NCBI GenBank assembly: GCA_963540515.1
Contig: CAUTNA010000001.1
Coordinates: forward strand, 1 to 64,000
Length of the DNA: 64,000 bases
Source: JAFGMC01 sp963540515
Lineage (GTDB): Bacteria; Pseudomonadota; Alphaproteobacteria; Rs-D84
Direction of reading: 5' to 3'
Translations under genes and position numbers: made by a program
Shown here: positions 1-8,032 of the stretch, piece by piece
How the letters are laid out: each line of letters begins with the position of its first letter
Numbering within the stretch: position 1 is the first letter of the stretch
Notes under the pieces: model-generated
What the model was told of the DNA's origin: nothing
What the model saw: only the letters and a program-made list of their open reading frames with translations
Database searches by the model: none

Positions 1-69
1 CGGGCTCTTATGATTATACACAATAAACAACAAGACCTTAAAAATAGTATTAAATCTTCTACAAATTAA
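1..69 (+). CDS. Possible 3' end of an unidentified CDS (left-edge partial)
   Basis: Frame 1 is open from the first base of the window and stops at a TAA at 67-69, giving 22 residues that begin RALMIIHNKQ. It could be the C-terminus of a gene entering from the left. It is too short to recognise, and an open frame of this length is not unlikely by chance. The bases from 70 to the tRNA contain nothing else I recognise. Confidence 0.3.
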   Translation, partial: RALMIIHNKQQDLKNSIKSSTN

Positions 70-136
70 TACCTGTTTATACTTTAATAATAAGATACTA
101 ATTTTAATTTATGTTATACAAATAGAGAACTAAAAC

Positions 137-212
137 TGGTGGCTAGAGACGGAATCGAACCGCCGACACAGGGATTTTCAGTCCCTTGCTCTACCAACTG
201 AGCTATCTAGCC
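137..212 (-). tRNA. tRNA-Phe (anticodon GAA)
   Basis: The reverse strand folds as a full cloverleaf. The seven-base acceptor stem GGCTAGA pairs perfectly with TCTAGCC. The D arm GCTC-AGTTGGTA-GAGC, the anticodon stem AGGGA/TCCCT with loop CTGAAAA, and the T arm GGCGG-TTCGATT-CCGTC are all present. The anticodon is GAA, for phenylalanine. The discriminator base is A and the CCA end is encoded. The gene is read toward the left edge, divergent from gatB. Confidence 0.96.
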
Positions 213-220
213 AAATATAA

Positions 221-242
221 CATCTTTTGACTTTAAAAGATG
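221..242. repeat. 8-bp perfect hairpin between tRNA-Phe and gatB
   Basis: CATCTTTT at 221-228 and AAAAGATG at 235-242 are a perfect inverted repeat around a six-base loop. It lies between two divergent genes, so it is not a terminator for either. It overlaps the proposed -35 of the gatB promoter. It might be an operator or a leader structure, or it might be chance in AT-rich DNA. Confidence 0.45.
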
Positions 243-255
243 GCAATGCTAAAAT
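228..255 (+). promoter_or_regulatory. Putative sigma-70-type promoter for gatB-miaB
   Basis: TTGACT at 228-233 and TAAAAT at 250-255 are separated by 16 bases, giving an expected start near 262 and a leader of roughly 44 bases before gatB. The -35 matches the consensus at five of six positions. The surrounding AT richness makes chance matches common, so this is a moderate call. Confidence 0.4.
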
Positions 256-305
256 TACAGAGATAATATTAGTTTAGAATACATTTAAAATCAAGGAAAA
301 ACAAA

Positions 306-1826
306 ATGTTTACAATTAAAGGAAAAACTGGTGAATGGGAGTTAGTTATAGGGTTAGAAACTCATATTGAAGTACTTTCAAATAGCAAATTATTCAGTAG
401 TGCATCAGCGAATTATAATCCATCAATTCTTCCAAATACTCAAGTATCCTTTGTTGACTTTGCTATGCCTGGTATGCTTCCTGTTTTAAATGAATTTTGT
501 ATAGAACAAGCAATTCGTATGGGAATTGGACTTAATGCTAAAATCTCTAATAAAAGCATATTTGCAAGAAAACAATATTTTTATCCAGACCTTCCAAGTG
601 GTTATCAGATTTCTCAACCGCCAAAAGAAGATCCAATTGTTGGACGTGGATATGTTGAAATAACAGATGATGAAGGAAACCCTAAAAAAATATTTATAGA
701 ACGTGCACATCTTGAACAAGATGCTGGAAAATTAAAACATGATGCAAATCCAACAAAATCATACGCAGACTATAATAGAACAGGAGTTGCATTGCTTGAA
801 ATTGTTACCTTTTTAGATACAACACCAAATGCTGAAAATTCATATATATCAAGTCCTGATGAAGCAGAAAAATATTTAAGAGAAATTCGTGAAATTGCAA
901 GAGCATTAAAAGTATCAAAAGCAAATATGGAAGAAGGTTCTATGCGAGCAGATGTAAATGTATCTGTTCGACCAAAAGGAAGTAAAGAATTTAGAACAAG
1001 AACAGAAACTAAAAATATGGTTTCTTTTAAATTTATAAAAAACGCAATTGAATATGAAGCAAAACGTCAAATTGAAATATATGAAAATGGAGGAACTGTA
1101 TCACAAGATACAATGAGATATAATCAAAATGATGGAACAACTTCTGTTATGCGATCAAAAGAAGATGCATTGGATTATAGATATTTTCCAGATCCAGACT
1201 TACCACCTTTAATTGTTACAGATGAACAAATAGAGAATATAAAAAAATCTATGCCTGAATTACCATCTGAAACTCGCGAAAGATATATAAAAGAACTTGG
1301 ATTATCTAACTATGATGCTTATAGGCTTACAGAAAATTTAGATATAACAAACTGGTTTAATAAAGCAATAAACAACAATAAATCATATGCAAAGATGATT
1401 GCAAATTGGATGATAACAGAATTATTTGCTCATCCAGATAATTTTATTTTAGGAGATGGTGAATATGATTTAAATGATGATATTAGAATCATAGAGCCAA
1501 AAGATTTATATGATTTAGTTGACTTAATACAAACAAATCAAATAAATGGTAAGCAAGCAAAAGATATTTTCTTAAAAATGCTTGAAGGAGAAAAAGGAAC
1601 AGTAAAAGAAATTGCTGAAAAATTTGATATGAAACAGATAACAAACGAATCCGAAATAGAAGCAATTATAAATTCTGTAATAGAATCAAATCCAAATCAA
1701 GTAGAGCAATATAAATCTGGAAAACTCGGTTTATTTGGCTATTTTGTAGGGTCTGTTATGAAGGCAACAAATGGAAAAGCAAACCCTGAATTAGTTAATT
1801 CAATATTAAAATCAAAACTATCATAA
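306..1826 (+). CDS. gatB: Aspartyl/glutamyl-tRNA(Asn/Gln) amidotransferase subunit B
   Basis: GatB, with GatA and GatC, converts Glu-tRNA(Gln) and/or Asp-tRNA(Asn) to the amidated forms. Here it has 506 residues, normal for the family. The N-terminus carries the family signature GLETHIEV (about residues 16-23), followed by the catalytic cradle. The C-terminal YqeY-like tail domain ends in the conserved stretch around VMKATNGKANPELVN. The ATG is preceded by AAGGA. The stop overlaps the miaB start (TAATG), so the two are probably translated together. gatA and gatC are not in the window. A member of this family implies that the cell lacks a direct route to Gln-tRNA and/or Asn-tRNA. Confidence 0.97.
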   Translation: MFTIKGKTGEWELVIGLETHIEVLSNSKLFSSASANYNPSILPNTQVSFVDFAMPGMLPVLNEFCIEQAIRMGIGLNAKISNKSIFARKQYFYPDLPSGYQISQPPKEDPIVGRGYVEITDDEGNPKKIFIERAHLEQDAGKLKHDANPTKSYADYNRTGVALLEIVTFLDTTPNAENSYISSPDEAEKYLREIREIARALKVSKANMEEGSMRADVNVSVRPKGSKEFRTRTETKNMVSFKFIKNAIEYEAKRQIEIYENGGTVSQDTMRYNQNDGTTSVMRSKEDALDYRYFPDPDLPPLIVTDEQIENIKKSMPELPSETRERYIKELGLSNYDAYRLTENLDITNWFNKAINNNKSYAKMIANWMITELFAHPDNFILGDGEYDLNDDIRIIEPKDLYDLVDLIQTNQINGKQAKDIFLKMLEGEKGTVKEIAEKFDMKQITNESEIEAIINSVIESNPNQVEQYKSGKLGLFGYFVGSVMKATNGKANPELVNSILKSKLS

Positions 1827-3106
1827 TGAAAAAATTTTTTATTCAAACTTTTGGTTGTCAAATGAATGTGTATGACGGAATTCGTATATCTGGAATGTTA
1901 GAAACTATAGGAATGGTACAGACAGATATAATTGAAGATGCAGATTTAATAATATTAAACACCTGCTCTGTCAGAGAGAAAGCAACTAATAAAGTTTTTA
2001 GTAGTTTAGGCAGAATCAGAGATAAAAAGAAAAAAAATGCCTTATTTGGTATAGTTGGTTGCGTTGCCAGAGAAGCAGGACAAAATGCTTTTAGAAGAAT
2101 ACCTGAACTTAACTTTGTTTTAGGACCACAAAGCTATCATAAATTACCAGAAATAATAAAAAATCCAGATAGTAAATTATTAGATATAGATTTATCAGGA
2201 TTAGAAAAATTTGATGAATTACCAAAAATGATAAAATCGGATCTTGTAGCTTATATTCCTATACAAGAAGGATGTAATCATGTATGCACTTATTGTATTG
2301 TGCCATATACAAGAGGAAGAGAGATTTCAAGACCATTTAATGATATAATAGATGAAGTCAAAAACTCTGTAAAAAATGGTGCAATTGAAATTTGTTTTTT
2401 AGGTCAAAATGTAAATGGCTATAAATATCAAAATTATAAACTTTCAGATTTAATAAAAGAAATTGCAAAGATACCGGAGATAAAAAGAATAAGATTTACA
2501 TCAAGTTATCCAACAGAAATGACTGATGATTTAATAGAATTATTTGGAAAAGAGTCAAAATTATTACCTTTTTTAAATATGCCTATACAAAGCGGTTCTC
2601 AAAATGTATTGACAAGAATGAATAGAAATTATTCTATAGATCTATATATAGGTATAATTAATAAATTTAATAAAGTTCGCCCTGATATAAAAATATCTAG
2701 TGATTTTATAGTTGGTTTTCCAGGAGAGACAAATGAAGACTTTAGTAATACATTAGATATAATAAATAAAGTTAAATATATAAATTCTTATTCTTTTAAA
2801 TACTCACCCCGCCCTTTTACTGTTGCTGCAAACTTTAAAGATCAAATACCAGAGAATATAAAAAAAGAACGACTTAAAATTTTAGATTCAAGATTAAACG
2901 AACTTCAATACGAATTTAATAACGATTGTATTGGCAAGGAATTTTATTGTTTATTTGAAGGAATGGATAAGACAAAAAAATATTTAGTTTATAGAACTCC
3001 ATATATGCAACAAGTAATTGTTAAAAGTGATAAAATTATTAAATATGTAAAAATTAAAATAACCTCTGCAACTAAATCATCTCTTAGAGGTGAAATTTCT
3101 GAATAA
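1826..3106 (+). CDS. miaB: tRNA-2-methylthio-N6-dimethylallyladenosine synthase
   Basis: MiaB is a radical-SAM enzyme that adds a methylthio group to i6A37 in tRNAs reading UNN codons. It has 426 residues. The N-terminal UPF0004 domain shows the three cluster cysteines C11 (FGCQMN), C47 (NTCSVRE) and C79 (VGCVARE). The radical-SAM motif CxxxCxxC is C150, C154 and C157 (CNHVCTYC). A TRAM domain closes the protein. The start ATG shares one base with the gatB stop, so it is co-translated with gatB. One likely substrate, tRNA-Phe, is encoded just upstream on the other strand. Confidence 0.96.
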   Translation: MKKFFIQTFGCQMNVYDGIRISGMLETIGMVQTDIIEDADLIILNTCSVREKATNKVFSSLGRIRDKKKKNALFGIVGCVAREAGQNAFRRIPELNFVLGPQSYHKLPEIIKNPDSKLLDIDLSGLEKFDELPKMIKSDLVAYIPIQEGCNHVCTYCIVPYTRGREISRPFNDIIDEVKNSVKNGAIEICFLGQNVNGYKYQNYKLSDLIKEIAKIPEIKRIRFTSSYPTEMTDDLIELFGKESKLLPFLNMPIQSGSQNVLTRMNRNYSIDLYIGIINKFNKVRPDIKISSDFIVGFPGETNEDFSNTLDIINKVKYINSYSFKYSPRPFTVAANFKDQIPENIKKERLKILDSRLNELQYEFNNDCIGKEFYCLFEGMDKTKKYLVYRTPYMQQVIVKSDKIIKYVKIKITSATKSSLRGEISE

Positions 3107-3270
3107 GAATAAATTTTTTTAAATTATTGAATATAAAAATTATATTTCTTCATAATATACTATAAAATATTTAATTAAATTTTTTCAAAAAAGATTTTTT
3201 TAAATTCTAAAAAATAAAAAATTGATCTAATAAAATTATTATTCTTACTAAATATATACAAGGATAATAA

Positions 3271-3864
3271 ATGATTTATGCATATTACAGAGTATCAACG
3301 GATAATCAAGATTTTGAAAATCAAAAATTAAGTGTTCTTAAATTTTGCAAAAATAAAGATTGGAATATTGATAGAGAAATTATTGATAATGGAGTAAGTG
3401 GAACAAAAGAACCAGAAAAAAGACTTTTGGGTAGAATATTAAAAATTATTTCTGCTGGTGATATTATTGTATGTAGTGAATTAAGTAGACTTGGTCGTAA
3501 ATTATTTATGATTATGAGAATACTTGAACACTGTATGATTGTAGGTGCAAAAGTTTATACCGTAAAAGATAATTATGAACTAGGTAATAATATACAAAGC
3601 AAAGTTCTTGCATTTGCTTTTGGACTTTCTGCTGAAATAGAAAGAGATTTAATTTCCCAGCGTACAAAAGAAGCTCTTTTAAGAGTAAAAGCAGAAGGTA
3701 AAATTCTGGGCAGACCAAAAGGAAGAAAAAATAAAATCTATAAGTTAGATGGAAAAGAACATATAATAAAAGATATGTTATTTAAAGATATATCCAAATC
3801 AAAAATAGCAAAAAAGTTAAATGTTTGTCGTTTTACATTAAATAAATTTATAAGCAAAAATTAA
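3271..3864 (+). CDS. Serine recombinase, Mpi-like DNA invertase family
   Basis: This is a small serine site-specific recombinase of 197 residues, the usual size of Hin/Mpi-type invertases. The catalytic block YYRVSTDNQ puts the nucleophile at Ser9 with Arg7 beside it. The SELSRLGR block supplies the active-site arginines. The long E helix (about 105-135) is followed by the GRPKG hinge and a C-terminal helix-turn-helix of about residues 163-190 for DNA binding. A clear AAGGA ribosome site precedes the ATG. From memory the N-terminal half is closest to Mpi-type invertases of Bacteroides and related recombinases. Its stop codon is the first base of a 20-bp inverted repeat that reappears just before mod, which suggests that its substrate is the intervening DNA. 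A resolvase role cannot be excluded. Confidence 0.9.
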   Translation: MIYAYYRVSTDNQDFENQKLSVLKFCKNKDWNIDREIIDNGVSGTKEPEKRLLGRILKIISAGDIIVCSELSRLGRKLFMIMRILEHCMIVGAKVYTVKDNYELGNNIQSKVLAFAFGLSAEIERDLISQRTKEALLRVKAEGKILGRPKGRKNKIYKLDGKEHIIKDMLFKDISKSKIAKKLNVCRFTLNKFISKN

Positions 3865-3988
3865 ATTGATAAATTTAAATGAACATTTAAATTTATCATA
3901 CAATAAAAAGTAAAAAATTCAATAAACCTTTAAGTTTTCAATAACCAAAAAGAATAAAAATAAACCTTCATTTAAATTTATCAATTTA
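3862..3988. repeat. Inverted-repeat-bounded segment, candidate invertible promoter element
   Basis: A 20-base sequence at 3862-3881 (starting TAAATTGATA) is present as an exact reverse complement at 3969-3988. Together they enclose 87 bases. A 15-base partial third copy at 3884-3898 is in the same orientation as the right arm, and forms a perfect 15-bp palindrome with the left arm around two bases. The left arm starts exactly at the recombinase stop codon and the right arm ends eight bases before the mod start, so the element fills the whole intergenic gap. Within each arm TAAATT and AATTTA form a 6-bp dyad around GATA, as expected for a dimeric recombinase site. The repeats are seen directly; inversion is inferred. 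Confidence 0.75.
3895..3922 (-). promoter_or_regulatory. Promoter-like sequence inside the inverted-repeat element, pointing away from mod
   Basis: On the minus strand TTGAAT (3917-3922) and TATGAT (3895-3900) are 16 bases apart, a good sigma-70-type promoter match. As drawn it would transcribe leftward, antisense to the recombinase gene. If the element between the inverted repeats flipped, the -10 would sit at about 3950-3955 facing mod, with a short leader before the mod ATG at 3997. I see no comparably good promoter facing mod in the present orientation. Confidence 0.5.
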
Positions 3989-3996
3989 AAGAGAAA

Positions 3997-5592
3997 ATGA
4001 TGGTAAAAAAAGATGATTATCTAAGTAAAATAGACAGAATTCCAACAGTATCTTTTAATAAAGAACAAAAAATAATTGCAAAAAAAATATTAGAAAAAAC
4101 CGATGAAAAAGATTTAGACGCTGTTTATGGTCTTATTACACAACGTGTAAAAACAGGTTTTGTTTTTGATGAGGCACCAGAGGTAAATCATAATGCTGTT
4201 GCAATTGTTAAAGAAAATAAAGAATTAAGAATTGATGGAGATAGTTTAGATTGCATAGAACATAAATTGATTATAGGGGAAAATTATGATGCTTTAAAAA
4301 ATCTGTGTGCAACATACATTGATAAAAATGGCAAAGGCTTAATTGATGTGATTTACATTGATCCCCCTTATAACACAGAGGCAAGCAAAGATGATGGTAA
4401 TGATTATAAACAAGAGTTCGAAGCAACTAAGTTTATTTATAGAGATAAGTTTACTCGTGATGGTTGGCTTAATATGATGAATGAAAGGCTAAATTTTGCA
4501 AAACAATTATTAAGTGATAATGGAGTAATATTTATAAGTATAGATGATAGCGAACAAGCATATTTAAAAGTCTTATGTGATGAAATATTTGGAGAGGAAA
4601 ATTTTTTAATTGATTTAATAAGAAAAACAAAATCAACAACAAATGATGCTAAGACAGGTGTAAATATACAACATGAAAATTGTCTTTGTTATGCGAAAAA
4701 TTATAATAAAGTAAAACTATTTGGTGAAGAAAAAGATTTAAGTCATTATTCTAATCTTGATAATGATCCAAACGGCGAATGGTGTTCCAGTGATCCAAGT
4801 GCTAAAAGTGGTTCAAAAGAAACAGGTTGGTTTCCAATAAAAAATCCTTATACTGGAAAAATTGATTATCCACCCAAAGGTCGTTTTTGGTTATTTTCAC
4901 AAAACACATTACAAAAATATATTGATTATGGCACTATTTGTTTTAAGAAAGAGCATAAAGAAAACGAACGTGGTTTTATTTATAAACGATATAAAAAAGA
5001 TTTACTTACTACAAAAAAAACACTTGATAGTTTAGTTTTTTGTGAAAACGAATATATGAATCAAAGTGCAACAAAAATGTTACTTAGTTTAGGAATGGTT
5101 GATAGTTTTAAATATCCGAAAGGAGTTAACTTTATTAAAAAACTTTTATTACATTCAACCTCAAAAAATTCAATCATTCTTGATTTCTTTGCAGGAAGTG
5201 GCACAACTGGACAAGCAGTAATAGAATTAAATGCTGAAGATGGTGGCAACAGACAATTTATTTTAGTTACAAACAATGAAAATAATATAGGCGAAAAAAT
5301 TACAAGGGAGCGCTTATATCGTGTGATAAAAGGAGTTGGAACTAATGGTGAAACTTTTGACTGGACTTATAAAAAAGACACTCCATATTTAAATAAAAAT
5401 TCTGTTCGTGTTTTTAATATAGAAACACACGAATTAACATTAAACGATTTAGACAAAGCAGAAGATTTAAAAGAAATGGCGAAATTAGAATTTAAAAAAT
5501 TAAATAAAAATTATTCAATAAATAATGATTTTGATATTTATAATGAATTGTCTGCTCTTAATCCTCAAAAATTAGATAAGGATTGTAAATAA
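3997..5592 (+). CDS. mod: Type III restriction-modification methyltransferase (Mod), beta-class adenine MTase
   Basis: This is a site-specific DNA adenine methyltransferase of 531 residues. The catalytic motif DPPYNT is at about residue 120 and the AdoMet-binding motif FAGSGTTGQ at about 391. That order, DPPY first with a long target-recognition region between (about 200-370), defines the beta class used by type III Mod subunits. The partner res gene starts on the last base of the mod stop (TAATG), so the two are coupled. Mod sets the recognition site and methylates one strand. Expression may depend on the inverted-repeat element immediately upstream. No simple-sequence tract, the usual cause of type III phase variation, is visible inside the gene. 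Confidence 0.92.
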   Translation: MMVKKDDYLSKIDRIPTVSFNKEQKIIAKKILEKTDEKDLDAVYGLITQRVKTGFVFDEAPEVNHNAVAIVKENKELRIDGDSLDCIEHKLIIGENYDALKNLCATYIDKNGKGLIDVIYIDPPYNTEASKDDGNDYKQEFEATKFIYRDKFTRDGWLNMMNERLNFAKQLLSDNGVIFISIDDSEQAYLKVLCDEIFGEENFLIDLIRKTKSTTNDAKTGVNIQHENCLCYAKNYNKVKLFGEEKDLSHYSNLDNDPNGEWCSSDPSAKSGSKETGWFPIKNPYTGKIDYPPKGRFWLFSQNTLQKYIDYGTICFKKEHKENERGFIYKRYKKDLLTTKKTLDSLVFCENEYMNQSATKMLLSLGMVDSFKYPKGVNFIKKLLLHSTSKNSIILDFFAGSGTTGQAVIELNAEDGGNRQFILVTNNENNIGEKITRERLYRVIKGVGTNGETFDWTYKKDTPYLNKNSVRVFNIETHELTLNDLDKAEDLKEMAKLEFKKLNKNYSINNDFDIYNELSALNPQKLDKDCK

Positions 5593-7823
5593 TGCAGTTA
5601 ATTTCTTTACAAAAAGATACTGTTAATAGAATTTTGGATTTATATAATCCAGAGAATAAAATTGTTTGTGAATTTAAATCGCCAACAGGTAGTGGTAAAA
5701 CTTTAATGGCTTCTTATTTTATTTCAAAAATGATAGAAGAACACAATGAAGATAATTTTATATTTGTTATTGCAACACCTTCTTCTTCATCACTACCTTT
5801 ATTTTTTGAACAAAAAATAAATAAATACAAGGTTGATTTACCTTATTCAAAATTTGGAGTTGAATATATACAATCTCCCTCTTCTTCAAAAACAGATAAA
5901 TCTGAAAGTATTGATAAAATTGTTCCACAAAAAAATAAAGTTTATATTTTTGGAAAATCATCTTTTGGTAAAGGTAGAATTTTAAGTGAATATAAAATTA
6001 TAGATGATTTTGTATTATCTGCAAAAGATAAAGGTTATAAATTAATTTATATACGAGATGAAGCACATATTGGTGGCGAAAAAGAAGATAAAGGACAAGA
6101 GGCAGTAAATTTTGAAAATCTAATGAATAGTAATGCATCTTTTGTATTAAAAATGACCGCAACACCTAATATGAAAGACCCAAATATAAAGAAGATTTTT
6201 TTAAAAGAAAGTGATTTAAATGATGAAAGTTTAAATGAAGGTAAATATTTACTTAAAACAAATCTTGTTTCTTTACTTGATAAAGATATAGAAGATACAG
6301 AAATTTTAAGTGATGCAATCTTAAAATTTAAAGACATAAAAAAAGAATACGAAGAATTAAATATTGGAATTCATCCAGCAATGTTAATTCAAGTTGATAA
6401 CAATTCATCAAATAAAGAAAAAGCAAAAATTTTTGAAGATAATTTATCTTTTATAAAACAACAACTTCAAAATGCTGGATTAAAATGGGTTCAATATTTT
6501 GGAAATAACGATAAAGATTCAAATCGTGTTTATAAAGATAATTTTACATTAGATGATATAACAAAAAATAATAATGAAATAGATGTTGTTATTTTTAAAA
6601 TTGGTCCCGCAACTGGTTGGGATATTCCACGTGCTTGTATGCTTTTACAATTAAGAAATATATCTTCTGTAAGTTTAAATATACAAACCATAGGAAGAAT
6701 AAAAAGAAATCCTTATCCTAATTTAGAAAAGAATCCTATTACTGATAAATATTATATTTATTCAAATGCAAAAGATTGCGATCTAGATCTAAAACCATAT
6801 AATTATCAAGTGCAAGAAAAATATCAAAATGAACATTTTTTATCTATACATATTTTAAATAGAAAAGAATTAATAAATCAAAAACCTCAATCTGAATTTA
6901 TAAAAAAATTAGATATATATTTAAAAGAAAATGAAAATTTTATTATACAAGAATTTAAAGAATTTTTTATAGAAGAAGGACAAAAATATAAAAAAGTAAT
7001 CAATAAAGTTGGGATAAAAGAAATATATACAACTATATCAAATCCTTTTATATTTTTACGAGATTATAAAAGAAAAGTTATTACAAATAAATCTATTTAC
7101 TACAAAATTAAAGAAACTGTTGAAATTTTTGCAAAAAAGATAAAAGTTCAAAAGGAATTTATATTTACAATACTTTTTGAAAATAAAAGAAAAAACGAAA
7201 TTTTAGATTTAATTAATCAAACAATAGAATTTAGACCTATATATAAGATAAATGAAGAATTTTATGATCCAAAATCTTATATAGAAATTTATAGTCCTGA
7301 AAAAGAAGATGAAAAAATATCTTCTAAAAAAGAATATCTTTTTAAAATAAATGAAGATACAGAAACACCAAATAGACAACCTTTAGATTCAAAAGGACCA
7401 GAACATTTTGTTTTTGAAAAATTAGATGATTTTACAAGTAATTGTGAAAATGTAAAAATATGGGCAAAAAATTTAACAAGTTCTAATATTTTTGGAGAGT
7501 ATTTAGATGATTTTAATAATATTAGAAAAAGTTATTTTGATTTTGTTTTAAAATTTGCAAATGGATTTTATTTATACATAGAAGTAAAAGGAATTCCAGA
7601 TATTAATGAAAATAAAACTAAATATTTAGAAAAATCTTATATTGATTATTTTAAAACAAAAAACGAATTATTTTCTCATAAATTAGCAATTTGTGTATGG
7701 AGAGTAGATAATAAAAAACAAATTAAATCATCTGTGTATTACGATAAAAATACTATTAAAGAAGATTTAAATTTATTAACTGCAGAAGAATTACTTAAAA
7801 AAATATCAAACTTAAAGAATTAA
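5592..7823 (+). CDS. res: Type III restriction enzyme Res subunit (SF2 helicase-nuclease)
   Basis: Res is the ATP-dependent translocase and nuclease partner of Mod. Its 743 residues are shorter than the roughly 970 of EcoP15I-type Res. Walker A is SPTGSGKT at about residues 30-37. The Walker B/DEAH box is RDEAH at about 155, followed by KMTATPN (motif III), and motif VI lies around QTIGRIKRN. The C-terminal nuclease shows the PD-(D/E)xK pattern: a D in YFDFVL near 648 and EVKG near 663. All core motifs look intact, so the pair should be functional if expressed. The gene ends about 45 bases from the 3' end of tRNA-Lys. Confidence 0.9.
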   Translation: MQLISLQKDTVNRILDLYNPENKIVCEFKSPTGSGKTLMASYFISKMIEEHNEDNFIFVIATPSSSSLPLFFEQKINKYKVDLPYSKFGVEYIQSPSSSKTDKSESIDKIVPQKNKVYIFGKSSFGKGRILSEYKIIDDFVLSAKDKGYKLIYIRDEAHIGGEKEDKGQEAVNFENLMNSNASFVLKMTATPNMKDPNIKKIFLKESDLNDESLNEGKYLLKTNLVSLLDKDIEDTEILSDAILKFKDIKKEYEELNIGIHPAMLIQVDNNSSNKEKAKIFEDNLSFIKQQLQNAGLKWVQYFGNNDKDSNRVYKDNFTLDDITKNNNEIDVVIFKIGPATGWDIPRACMLLQLRNISSVSLNIQTIGRIKRNPYPNLEKNPITDKYYIYSNAKDCDLDLKPYNYQVQEKYQNEHFLSIHILNRKELINQKPQSEFIKKLDIYLKENENFIIQEFKEFFIEEGQKYKKVINKVGIKEIYTTISNPFIFLRDYKRKVITNKSIYYKIKETVEIFAKKIKVQKEFIFTILFENKRKNEILDLINQTIEFRPIYKINEEFYDPKSYIEIYSPEKEDEKISSKKEYLFKINEDTETPNRQPLDSKGPEHFVFEKLDDFTSNCENVKIWAKNLTSSNIFGEYLDDFNNIRKSYFDFVLKFANGFYLYIEVKGIPDINENKTKYLEKSYIDYFKTKNELFSHKLAICVWRVDNKKQIKSSVYYDKNTIKEDLNLLTAEELLKKISNLKN

Positions 7824-7869
7824 TTATTTAGAAATCTTCTATTAACTAAAAATTTTATCATAAAAACAC

Positions 7870-7945
7870 TGGTGGACGCGTGGGGATTCGAACCCCAGAC
7901 CCACTGATTAAGAGTCAGTTGCTCTACCAACTGAGCTACGCATCC
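7870..7945 (-). tRNA. tRNA-Lys (anticodon CUU)
   Basis: The reverse strand folds as a cloverleaf. The acceptor GGATGCG pairs with CGCGTCC with one G-U wobble. The D arm is GCTC...GAGC, the anticodon stem ACTGA/TCAGT has loop CTCTTAA, and the T arm is GGGG-TTCGAAT-CCCC. The anticodon CTT reads lysine AAG codons. CCA is encoded. The 3' end faces the restriction-modification module, the common integration side for islands, but I found no repeat of the tRNA end at the other boundary. Confidence 0.96.
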
Positions 7946-7955
7946 AGTAAGATGA

Positions 7956-7983
7956 ATTATACACTTCAACCGTATATTTTCAA
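7956..7983 (-). promoter_or_regulatory. Promoter of tRNA-Lys
   Basis: On the minus strand TTGAAA (7978-7983) and a perfect TATAAT (7956-7961) are separated by 16 bases. The -10 ends ten bases before the first base of the mature tRNA, so transcription would begin just upstream of it. This is one of the best promoter matches in the window. Confidence 0.7.
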
Positions 7984-8032
7984 TTACTATTTATATAAAC
8001 TTCGTACTTTACAATATCTGTTTTAAATAAAA

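Noticed and set aside
3107..3270. Direct repeat of TTTTTTTAAATT at 3114-3125 and 3195-3206 upstream of the recombinase
   Set aside because: Twelve-base AT-only repeats are expected by chance in sequence this AT-rich. There is no other sign of mobility or regulation, so I do not call it a site. The 164-base gap otherwise holds nothing I can name.
7870..7945. tRNA-Lys as the integration site of the restriction-modification module
   Set aside because: The module abuts the tRNA 3' end as many islands do, but I found no copy of the tRNA end at the other boundary (3107-3270) and no integrase of the tyrosine type in the module. Adjacency alone is not enough.
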